Positions 1 to 12,400 of a stretch of 64,000 nt of DNA are shown one piece after another. The notes beneath the pieces are model-generated. The model was not told the DNA's origin. It saw only the letters and a program-made list of their open reading frames with translations, and searched no databases. Location of the stretch: assembly GCF_000003815.2 (NCBI RefSeq), contig NC_049994.1, positions 5,995,552 through 6,059,551 of the forward strand, in the 5' to 3' direction. The stretch's first letter is position 1; each line of letters opens with the position of its first letter. Source of the stretch: Branchiostoma floridae. Its lineage: Eukaryota > Chordata > Leptocardii > Amphioxiformes > Branchiostomatidae. Made by a program: the position numbers and the translations under genes.

Positions 1-178
1 TCACTGTGGCTCAACTGGTAGCAGCTCCACAGTTGAGCTCCTGGTTCCAGTTAATTGGTTAGGGCTAGCAACCCCGGAATACACCCTAGCTGTTACTGAA
101 ACAGCAAGGAAGCTTACTGCCCTATTTGAAACTAGGCACTACAAGGGCTCAACAAACAAACAAACGAACGAACGAATG
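1..178 (+). mobile_element. tRNA-derived SINE fragment (cut by window edge)
   Basis: The sequence begins with an A-box-like TGGCTCAACTGG, has a degenerate B-box region (GGTTCCAGTT), and ends in a (CAAA)n/(CGAA)n tail at about 149-178. A related copy lies in the opposite orientation at 5225-5345. The shared head and simple tail indicate a Pol III SINE rather than a tRNA gene. The 5' end is outside the window. Confidence 0.6.
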
Positions 179-431
179 AAATCATCTGCAACACTATCGA
201 ACCTGGTGTGTCCATTAACGATGGCCGAAAAAAGTTGATTAATAGAATTTTCTCAAGAAACAACTTTGACTGAAATGTTTGGTAATTTTCTTAATGACAA
301 TTTTTTAAATGGCTGTTCCTGCTTTACCAATATGTCTAGCGTTTGAAGGTTTCCAAAATCATTAGCTTAGTGTTGAAATAAAATTTTAGCGGTTGGAAAG
401 GTAAGGCAGGTATTCAATGACAGAGTACTAC

Positions 432-3400
432 CTTAAGACGCTCCATGTGTCTTTTGAGATTCTTGAGCTCTTCGGACAAAAACTCCCGAACTGAATCCTT
501 GGTGAGCGTCTTCAGATACTCCCTCGCATACTCAGACATGTAGATAACAGGGTCGGCACTAAGGGAAAGAAAACAGTTCATTTACCCCCGTAAATCGTTT
601 CATCGTGTCGGTAGATTCCTGGTACATTCAGTCGGCTCTACGCACCACGTGCAGGAGGACGAATGAGTGAGTGAGGTTGGTAGATCAATTGAACAAAGTC
701 TTTATCGTTCGACAAAATTCCATTAGTTCTTCAGTAAACGTTTCGACGACCATCTGTCGCCTTCATCAGTACAAAATGAAACAAATACAATCGGTGCTAT
801 ATGAACAAGACAGAGTCAGTGCAATCCGAACATTACAATGTCATGTAATTACAATAGGTAAAGTTCGGATTGCATTGACTCTGATTAGTTCATATAGCAC
901 CGATAGTGTTTGTTTCATTTTGTACTGATGAAGGCGACAGATGGTCGTTGAAACGTTTACTGAAGAATTAAAGGAAGGTTGTGTAACGAAAAAGACTTTG
1001 TTCAGTTTCTTTACCCGTTTAAGGAAATTAAGACCTGGTGGCTGATGAACGCAACGAAAGAAAAGGAAATGAAGAATTTTGACAGTCAACAATGAAACAC
1101 AAATCACTTCACTGTATAATAGCAACTTTTGGCGCAACAGTATTCACTGTATTCTACTCACTTGAACCGACGGACGAGTCGCCTCTGCTCTATACTGGTC
1201 TGGGCAGCGATGAGACCCATTACTGGTAAAGAGATCACAGCTGGAAAATGTAAAAAATGCGTAAAAACATTGCACCAAAAGGTCTTCGTTTTCCTAAAAA
1301 ATGTACCCTGTATTGCTAGGAAGCGTGTTAGCTTTGCAGGTAGGTTTATAATATGCTGTCACATCACGTTTTTTTGCAGGAATCTACGTGATTGCCTTGT
1401 CACGCTGTTTTTTCTCTATTCATATTTCAGCCATACATAGTATGGTGAAATATATTGTATTCGTAATGTTTCTTTCTTTCTTTCTCCTGTCAAATCTTCA
1501 AAGTGATTCATCTCCGCCGTTCCTGGACCGAATGACCTGAAATTTGGCACAAGGGTAAAATGGACCAATACCTTGATGCCTTTTTCTCAGTTTTTTCATA
1601 TCTGCCTCTAAAATGATTTTATTGAGTTTTTTTGGTCAATTTTAGACCAAAACTGTATATTTTGGCCCCTGTACCCTGGTATTACAACCAAATGAGCTGA
1701 AATTTGACAGAGATGTGCCTTGATAATGCCCCCATATAAATTCGATAACACTTTTGGTGTACAGTACAACAAAATGCTTATTTTTGCGATTTTTTTTACC
1801 AATTTTTGACCAAAAAAGGACACTTTTGGCCCCTGTACCCTGGTATTACAACCAAATGAGCTGAAATTTGACAGAGATGTGCCTTGATAATGTCCCCATA
1901 TAAATTCAATAACACTTTTGGTGTACAGTACAACAAAATGCTTATTTTTGCAATTTTTTGACCAATTTTTGACCAAAAAAGGACACTTTTGGCTCCTGTA
2001 CCTTGGTATTGCAACCAAATGAGCTGAAATTTGACAGAAATGTGCCTTGATAATGCCCCCATATAAATTCGATAACACTTTTGGTGTACAGTACAACAAA
2101 ATGCTTATTTTTGCGATTTTTTTTACCAATTTTTGACCAAAAAAGGACACTTTTGGCCCCTGTACCCTGGTATTACAACCAAATGAGCTGAAATTTGACA
2201 CAGATGTGCCTTGATAATCCCTTCATATAAATTCAATAACAATTTTGGTGTACAGTGCAACAAAAGGCTTATTTTTGCGATTTTTGGCCAATTTTTGACC
2301 AAAAAAGGACACTTTTGGCTCCTGTACCCTGGTATTACAATTAAATGACCTGAAATTTGGTATAGATAGGCATTAGATACTTGGTAACAAGATTCAAGTA
2401 AAATTTTTGACATAAACAACTTTAAAATGATTAATTTTGGCACTTTTCTGAGGGGAAATTTGTTTTCTTTTGGCCTCCTGACGTGACCTTCCGTGACCCC
2501 GCACTGAGCCACACCTGTGCGCGTCAGCCGGAGACTTAATTGAATCAAAGACCTAGCCAATCAGCGAAGAGGAGGCCAAAGGCTAATTAATATTCATAAG
2601 CGGGGCCTCGTGATCCCGTATATAGCAGTGTTCCCGCCAGGGGGAGCGAAGCCCGCCTAAGGCTCTCGCATTTTAGACTATTCAGAAGGCTTTATATTGT
2701 ATCAGTTCTTAGGGGCATATCTATGATAATCGCAGCAGTCACTTAACTTCTCTTCAGGAGTTTAGCGTAACACTTTTTCAGGTCAAACCGTCAAAGACAA
2801 CTAAAAACAAACTTTAACGTTACTGAGTTCAACAGTACTTCTAACTTGTTATCCGAAGTTGAAACGCTAGCGATGGTATTTTCGCTGCGCTGTTAGCTCC
2901 GTGCGACTGTTGTTGACGGTCTTATAACGGTATATTTTTCACCCCGAGTAACATTTGGTATAGATAGGCATAAGATAGTTGGTAAAATGATCCAAGTAAA
3001 TTTTTTGGCATAAAGTACTGTAAAAGGCTTAATTACAGCAGTTTTTTAGGGGAAGTTGGTTTTCTTTCGTTCTCCATGCCATGACCTTTCGGACGTTCAC
3101 CCCACAGAGCCGACATCTGCACCTGCGTCTAGCCGGCAGGAAGAGTTAATTCAATTAATGGTTCAGCCAATCAGCGAAGAGGAAAGCGAAGGCTAATTAA
3201 TATTCATAAGCGGGACCACACAATACGTTAACTTGAAGACTCAGGCCGTACAGACTTCTCGCCAGGATTTTTTCAAAGCGTCGGACAGGGGTCCGGGGGC
3301 CGCCGAATGTCCCTGGCGGGGTCCAGGGGCAGGGCCACTGTGGGGGGGACCCAGGTGGGCGAAGCCTCCCGGAAGCTCTTGCATTTTAGACTATTGAGAA

Positions 3401-6400
3401 GGCTTCCTTTATCAGTTTTTTTAGGGCCATATCTACGATAATCGTAGCAGTCACTTACTTCTCTTCAGCAGTTTGACTTTAAAATATTTCGGGTCAAAGC
3501 TTCAAAGACAACTAAAACCTCATAAACAACAAACTTTACTTAGCTTAACAGTATACAAAAATATTGTACGGGTTGCCATCCTTAGTTGAAGCGCTTATTT
3601 ATAGCGCTAGTATCTTCGCTGCGCCGTTAGCCGCCGTGCGACTTTTGTTGACGGTCTGATATCCCTAAGTCGCCGCCTCGCTGATATTCCCACGGACATA
3701 TTTCAAGAAAAATACCCAGCAAAAAACGCTGTTATGCGTCAAATTCTATTTTATAAAACATGTGGGACTCGGTGTTACAGTCTAAATATTTTGTAGAAGC
3801 ACCGCTGTAGGAAAGAAGGTCCAAGCAATGTAAAACATCACGTAGCATGAAGTTCGCTGTCAACTGGCACACAGCACATGACTGTTTGAAACTCTAAGTC
3901 TAATCAACAGCCGTGTTTGATTGATAGCCGGCGGTCCTTTGATGAAGTCGGCGAAAGGTGCATTAGTTAGAAAATCTGCGTTTAGTTTTGATACGTAATT
4001 ATAAGTTAGACAGTGGCGAGAACGATTATTTTCTCATCAATATTTCTCTTCAGAATTATTTGAACTTAATTGTACATCTAAACAATTGGCTTACCTGTGC
4101 AATGTTTATATGATTAATTATCAGTGTACTGAAATCATGTGTAACGTATGGCTCCTAGTCAATAGATCAGCATTTTCTCTATAGTGACCACCTGTCTATA
4201 GTGGCCACATTTCCTAGTGCTGTTGTTGTTTGACATAAACTTTGAACATTTAAATTGTAAGTAACTTTAAACTGCCAGAGTTTCAGCCCAATAAAACACT
4301 CTCAGCGCCAGGGTATGAACAGACTGACCAGACAGACGAAAATAAATCCTCGAACAAGGTTCAATCGTATCTTCCGGGTCTGGCAGGAAGTTGTTAAACT
4401 AAAATAAGAATAGGCTCGATGGCTGATTGCATACAAAGTAAAACAGTTTAACAGTTTTACAGCTTGAAGAAAACAAACGCTCCTACAGTACCTGCACCTG
4501 CTTGATAATTATTAAATCGTATGCCCTACTTGAATAAAAAAAGTTCACTGCAATAATAAATGTACCCACATCACAAGGAGCTTATACTTTTTTAAACTTA
4601 CACCTAGTTATCGTACTGAAAATTGTTAATGACATTACATGAAGTCATTCAACAATTTTCAGTCATGATGAAAATTTTCTGAATGGAAGGTGTGATTATT
4701 GTCATTTTCTGAAAAATAGAAGCAAGCTCTGTTTTTACCTGGAATCAATTCACAATACCAGTCCACTTTGGGGGACAATGTACTGTTAAGAGGATGTTCC
4801 ATTTTTGCGCAGGGGTGATTTGGAACAGTCGAATGTTGCGTGGGAAGGGGTATGGCTGAAATATGCTGTATTTGCTCTTAAGCAAATGTCGGCCTTTCTA
4901 GTTATATTTTACTTCATGTCACACGTGTTGGTGAAATATTACAGTCGTCATGTTTCTTCTTCTTCTTCACCGGTTAAATCTTCAAAGGGATTCATATCCG
5001 TTCCTAAAATTTTTCACAGGGGTAGAGTGAGCCAATACCCCAGGAGTTTTCCCTCTTTTTAAATGATTTATTTAAGTTTTGGGTCATTTTCAGGCCCAAA
5101 CTGTATATTTTGGCCTCCTGTATCCTAGTATTACGATTGAATGACATGGAACTTTGTTATAGGTGAGCATTGCATATTTTCTATAAGCACACAAGTATAA
5201 TTCTTGGTACAGACCAAAATGAAAGACAGGTACAGCCCCAACTGAGGTGCCCTACCCAGGACTGAGCCGGGGTCTGCCAGTTACCAACTAATTGGAATCA
5301 GGAGCTCAACTGTGAGGCTACTACCAGTTGAGCTACAGGGACATCCCTAGATGCTCGAAGTACACACCTGCAGCTACTGTGAGAACCACCCAAACTGGAA
5401 CTGTCAGCAGGCCCAGCACTGCAGTCTTCTTTCTGAACAGTGGTCTTTCTCCATCCAAAGTCTCAGGCAGAGGCCTGTCCTCTGCTGATTCATTTACCAG
5501 TGGTGCATCAGCAACGATTGTCAGGATGCTCTCTTCAACTTGTCTTATGTCCTCCTCCAAAATCCCCAGCCTTTCGGTTTGCAGTGTGGTCATTTCCCCA
5601 TACGCTCTAAAATGGTCAACAAAAGGGCAATGTTGTACTATATGGTAATGTTTGATTCGGTGCAAAATATAAGTAATAAAATTCTTTAAACGAGTGCAGC
5701 TGTTTCTAAAACAACACACATTGCATTGTTGATATTTATGTATATGAAAATAAGACAACCATCTGCAGATCGGTCAAAAATATGTATCGATTTTGGTCAG
5801 ATTTGATTCCTGGCAGATGTAAATCTGTACCATAGCCATGTACCTTTGAACAACCTCGCTGTCTGTTATCCACTCTGACACAACGTCTGATATACGTTCT
5901 TTCACATGCTCGACGATCGTAGACTCCAGATCCTGTATGCTACTAACATCAGCGATGGTTGTCGTGTCCCAGATTGCCAGCTCATTCTCCAAGGTCTCCG
6001 ATTTTAAATGGTCATATAGCTCTCGAACAATAGTTTCGGAACATCTTTCTGTTTCCAGCTCTAGTATCCGAAGACTGTCTTTTAGTCTGAATGAAGAAAG
6101 TCAAACCGGGAGTGAATGCGTGATGACCATGAACTAAATGCATCGGTATCTAGAACCTAGCCTGGGTACCATCAGATTTCTACCGGGGCTCCTTACACTT
6201 AGGGTAGCGAGTGTAAGAGCCCCGGTAGAAATCGGCTAGTACCAAGGCTAGCTAGAACCCTACAACTTTGTGCAATATTGGATAACAAGGTTCATTGTAC
6301 ATAACCAAGTCTTCTATTCAAACTGAAGTTTTGGTGACCGTCTGTCACCTTCCTCAGACAATACTGACAAGTTCTAGTACACACTGCAGGTAGGTGTCGC

Positions 6401-9400
6401 TGCTAACGGATGTGGTTCTAAACGTTTTTACATATACATATTAGGTAGTCCATGCGGTGTTTGCAATGCGGCCCTATACGTAAACGCAAGGAAGTTGCAT
6501 ATACGCACGTAAATAGATAGTTCATGGCATGTTGCATCAATGCGGTTCCAAACGTTAAGTGTTTGCATGTGTTCTACATTACGTCGGTCATGCCATGTTC
6601 ACTATGCGGTTCCAAAGGTAAGTCTGTCGAAGGTCCGTACAAATATATTGCAGTGACTACCTTTGTGATATTATTTAATAGTTGATTCCTCCTTTGCTAA
6701 CATTAAGAACGATGTACCTTTTCCTGAACTTATCAAGGCGTTGTCGTACGCTTTGGATATGTGACGTCTTCTCGTCTACGTTTTCCTCAGCCGCTACTAG
6801 CCGCGCCCGTAGGTAGTAGTACGTCCGCCTTAGCAGGTAGTCCAGGAATCTGGTCAAGGTTAAAATGAAATTTTTAAAAAGGTAAAGGTAGATGTCAGGG
6901 TAGTCCCTTGGCCTTTTTGAGGCCGTAGGGGCAGTGGGTTGTCTGACACTGTCTAAGGCATGGTATTGGGAGGCTTGGCTCATCCCTCTCCTTCTTTGCT
7001 TTTTAATTTTACCACCTATATAGCTACCCGAAGTCAGGTACTCATTTGTTTGCCTGTGTGGAGAGGAAAGTCGTAAAAAGTGCCATTTTCAACGAAACGA
7101 CGTCTAGCCTAAAACGGCAGTAATCGAGCAGGTGACCTGCCGGCCTCGTGTCAGTTAGCTAAGCTTGTATCCACCCTCGTTCATCAAAAGCGCCACCTAC
7201 AACGGCTACATATAGCGGTGAGAAGCAGAACTCCAGTTAGAAGCTCTGACGAAGGTGTCTGAGAGACATCAAAACATAAACAATGTAAGTAGCTGCTGGT
7301 TGTGTAAAAAGAATTCTTCTATATACTATATTCTACCAACCTGATGAAAATATTTCGGAAGAATATGCATGTTCGCGAATCTAACAGCGCATGCGCAGTT
7401 CAAAGGTGAAGACCCCTGACGTGTAAACAGTTCTTGTCTCGACCTTGCTTTAAACATGTTCAGATGTCCTCCATAGGTTTGCCGTAGTAACTATGTATAA
7501 CAGTGTCTGAGACGTGTTTTGTTTATGTCTAAGGGGCCTTCAACTTTGACATATTCCCCACAATTCCTGTCGCTGCACATACGTACTCGGCTATCGGAAG
7601 TGTGAAAGATATATTGACATTTACACCAACCTCCTGTACCGACAGGTAGAACACTTGGGAAGTAGGGTCTAGTTCAGGCCAGCTTTTCTGAAGTCTCTTG
7701 ATCATCTGTTCTTTGACCTCCTCTTCTTCCCACTCTGGTACCTGGTCCCACTTGTTAAAGACGAAAATGGCGGACTTCGGGTGAAATCCGGCCTTGGGAA
7801 TTTGAGTCACAAACTGCCGGAGGATTCGGAGGACCTGCCGACGTGATTAGATAAGATTATGTAAATGATTATTCATTAGCGCTATAGCATAATCATTAAG
7901 AAAATACAACTGACTACAAACCTATAGTGGTTAATGGCGGGGATTTTATAATTGCGGTATTAGGAACCTAAGTAGAGATGAACATGCTTGGACATAAATC
8001 ATGCAAATCACGGCCGCATTTACATAATTTATGACGAAATACTTATCAACATGTCTTATCAACTTATTTCCATAGAGAAGATGGTCAACTAAAATGATTT
8101 ATGAAACTAAGGAAAGTCTTCGCATAATCATGGAGAAACCTTAATAATACGTCACTCGAGAAGCTAGGTTGATATCATTTGGAGAAAGTATGATGTCGTG
8201 GAACTCTAGTTTCCATTTGAGGCACACTTAATGTAAGGTAAGGTAAGGTGGTATCTCACTGCATTTGGGGCACCGGTGCGTCACTGCGGGGTTCGTTCAC
8301 TGCGGCACTGTTGTGCTTTTTTCGCCTATTTGTTTAATAATGTAGACATTGTGTAATACGTAAAAGTATGACTTAGAAGAATAACTAAAGGTTAGAAAAT
8401 GTGTTATTTGTCTCTGAAAATTGTTGAGTATCTTTCGAACCCCGCAGTGCCGCACCGGTGCCCCAAGTGCAGTGAGATACCACCCTTACCCTGTCAGGCT
8501 GCACCCCGCCAGCATTAGCTGTGTTGATGACATAGATGAAGGCACACGCTTGTGACAGATAATCCAACGTGATGCTGTCCAGCTGTGAGTCATCTCCTAC
8601 TCCTGGACTGTCCACCAGGAAAATTCTATCCTGGATTTGTATGAAAACATATCCTCAGGTAAAATGATACTTTTTCATATTTAAGTGATTTCAATAATAA
8701 TACAGGTATGTCTTATCATAATCATATTTCAGCCATACATAGTATGGTGAAATATATTGTATTCGTAATGTTTCTTTCTTTCTTTCTTCTTTCTCCTGTC
8801 AAATCTTCAAAGTGATTCATCTCCGCCGTTCCTGGACCGAATGACCTGAAATTTGGCACAGGGGTAGAATGGGCCAATACCTTGATGCTTTTTTCTCAGT
8901 TCTTTCATATCTGCCTCTAAAATGATTTTATTGAGATTTTTTTGGTCAATTTTAGATCAAAACTGTATATTTTGGCCCCTGTACCCTGGTATTACAACCA
9001 AATGAGCTGAAATTTGACAGAGATGTGCCTTGATAATGCCCCCATATAATTTCGATAACACTTTTGGTGTACAGGACAACAAAATGCTTATTTTTGCGAT
9101 TTTTTTTACCAATTTTTGACCAAAAAAGGACACTTTTGGCTCCTGTACCTTGGTATTGCAACCGAATGAGCTGAAATTTGACACAGATGTGCCTTGATAA
9201 TACCTTCATATAAATTCAATAGCACTTTTGGTGTACAGTGCAACAAAAGGCTTATTTTTTGCGATTTTGGGCCAATTTTTGACCAAAAAAGGACACTTTT
9301 GGCTCCTGTACCCTGGTATTACAATTAAATGACCTGAAAGTTGGTATAGATAGGCATTAGATACTTGGTAACAAGATTCAAGTCAAATTTTTGACATAAA

Positions 9401-12400
9401 CAACTTTAAAATGATTAATTTTGGCACTTTTCTGAGGGGAAATTTGTTTTCTTTTGGCCTCCTGACGTGACCTTCCGTGACCCCGCACAGAGCCACACCT
9501 GTGCGCGTCAGCCGGAGAGTTGATTGAATCAAAGACCTAGCCAATCAGCGAAGAGGAGGCCAAAGGCTAATTAATATTCATAAGCGGGGCCTCGTGATCC
9601 CGTATATAGCAGTGTTCCCGCCAGGGGGAGCGAAGCCCGCCTAAGGCTCTCGCATTTTACACTATTCAGAAGGCTTTATATTGTATCAGTTCTTAGGGGC
9701 ATATCTATGATAATCGCAGCAGTCACTTAACTTCTCTTCAGGAGTTTAGCGTAACACTATTTCAGGTCAAACCGTCAAAGGCAACTAAAAACAAACTTTA
9801 ACGTTACTGAGTTCAACAGTACTTATAACTTGTTATCCGAAGTTGAAACGCTAGCGATGGTATTTTCGCTGCGCTGTTAGCTCCGTGCGACTGTTGTTGA
9901 CGGTCTTATAACGGTATATTTTGCACCCCTGTACCCTGGTATGAGTAACATTTGGTATAGATAGGCATAAGATAGTTGGTAAAATGATCCAAGTAAAATT
10001 TTTGGCTTAAAGTACTGTAAAAGGCTTAATTACAGCTCTTTTTTTAGGGGAAATTGTTACCTATTCTTTCTGCGCAGTGATTGACTCATCCATATGAAGC
10101 TATGGGGTGGTGCCTGGAGTCGCGCGAAGATGTGATACATATAACATTCCCCAGACTGAGTGGGTGGGTGGGTGGGCGGGCGAAAAAGAAAAACTGCGCT
10201 CCATCGTGCCTACCTCTTTTCCCTTGCCCACTCCTTCTATCCCATGTTCACGTCTTCGACGGATTCCAGGCTGTGCGGATGAGTCCGTCAAACTGCATGT
10301 GAATAGTCTATCCTGCCTTTATATGGGATTGGGTCTTCGCCTAATATAGGCATCGCCAATCACAGCGCAGGAAAGATAGTTACCTATTCTTTCTGCGCAG
10401 TGATTGACTCATCCATATGAAGCTATGGGGTGGTGCCTTCCGTCGCGCCTCTTCTTTTTAGTATCATTACCTGAGTTGCGTGGCATGCAAGCTTCTTGGT
10501 GCGTGTGTGGGTTCTAGGAGACCAACCGCTGACTCCACGCTAATAGGGAACGCGCGCGGTGTATACTCAAGGACGACAGTGGACGCATAGTCAACATACT
10601 CAACATAGTCTATTGACAACTTCTTATGGAACCGTTCCATGATGGTAAACAACCAGCACCACACAGTGCGTGACGTAACCACTAGCGGACTCTATCACTT
10701 ATATGGGTGGTGGTCCAGACCTACCATAACAATCACTATACAAAATTGGCGCTACTATTCTTCCTTCTTACATATGCATACCTCCTACTATTCCTAATCT
10801 CATCCTAACTTTCCTTCACTCCATCGTTCATAAATATCCATACCTCCTACTATCCCCAATCTCATCTTAACCTTCCTTGACTCTATCGTTCTCTCCCACT
10901 CTCATCCTTACTTCTCCCACTCTCATCCGCCAAGTTCTTCACACCATCATTCTCTATTCCTTTCTATCCCAACCTCCATTCATTATTCTTTTATTCGTGT
11001 CCTGCTTATCGGAAGTGAATCAACTACAATAAACTAATGTGCAGTCTAAAACTTTTTATTTCTTGCATCGCCGGCGGTCCTCTTCTAAAAACTACTAGAA
11101 GTGTCCTCTGTCAGATGTTGCAAACTCCAAATATACTTCCAACCCCATAAATAGAATAGACACGGTACGTAACAATGGTCTATTATCGCAGCAGATGTAA
11201 CTTTCGTATAACGGATCTCTCCAAATTCGACGTACACAAATGGCCCAGACATATTGCAAGAATAAATACCCAATATAATCCCATTTCTCCCTATCAGAAC
11301 TCGGGTATAAACAAAAAAATGTCGACATTCGGTTTCAAATATTTGTTTCAACTGCCGTTTAGCAAACCAAGCTACGTCACATACATTGGGATAATTGTAT
11401 CTAAACAAAAAAATCTGTATTGAAGTGTTAGAGTCCTCCTCACTACTGTTCTAGCTTTTCACTGATAACAACCTCTCTGGAAAATCCACTAACCCTTGAA
11501 TTGATACATACTTGACGAAACCAGTTTTGGCCAATGCCGTTTTGCGCTGGGTAGCCAACCCTATATTACTAGGTCTAGGTTGGAAAGCATATGTGATAAA
11601 TTGAAGACATTCTATTTTATGTGCAGCAAAACCTTCATGTCTTCTATAAATAAGCCTTAACCCTGTGTGTGCCAATAAAGGCTGACAGTTAGAAAGTAAG
11701 CAGTGATCTTTTAATACTGGCTATATTAAACCTGAAACTTTTATAGCGTCATCTTTGGACTCATTACAGCTAAACATGTCAGATCTACCTACGAAACAAA
11801 ATTAGACTTTGGCCTAAATGTTTCGATAAAACGACAAAAATAACTGCTGCCTTTTAACTTTCGTGCCTCGTCAAGTTATCAACAAATTACTACCCAAGAT
11901 ACACGAACCTGTATTTATCCATGGCACTTTATATTAAACATGCTCCTTTTCAAATTACTTATAAACCATAAGCGCTGGAACGTACTACCAAGTAAAGAAA
12001 ATGGAGACAGACGAAAACAGCAAACCGATTTAATAACTAGTTGTTTCTCAACATTACAACGAAAAACATGTCACTTCCTGGACAACTTCTGACGTTGATG
12101 TGTTCTAATTAAAAACAAGCAAATACAGTGGTCATCCCTACAGTGAACTCTAAGACAGTATAGATGTTCTTTTTTTTTACGAAGAAAGCGTTTAACAGAC
12201 GCCCTCTAACATACTCTGTTACTTTAAGGCAAAATGGAAATTCAGGTCACAATTCGAACGTACGAGAGAGTAAAAAATTCTGGGGCTGTTGTCTCTCTGT
12301 TTCTGAATTTTAAGTCTGGTTTTAAACTTCTTGATCCCTTTGCTTGGCCACCATCCCTGCCTGTACGCCGTCCTCCCATATGGTTTGCTGCGTGTACTTC

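Noticed and set aside
1608-2560. Minus-strand frames of 88-197 codons
   Set aside because: They are translations of the 164-bp tandem array; the same peptides recur in the second copy at 8950-9210.
10265-10292. Hammerhead core at GGATGAGTCCGTCAAACTG (and 16527-16555)
   Set aside because: It looks like the classic CUGAUGAGUCCGUGAGGACGAAA at first sight, but lacks the CUGAUGA start, the second half of stem II and the GAAA box.
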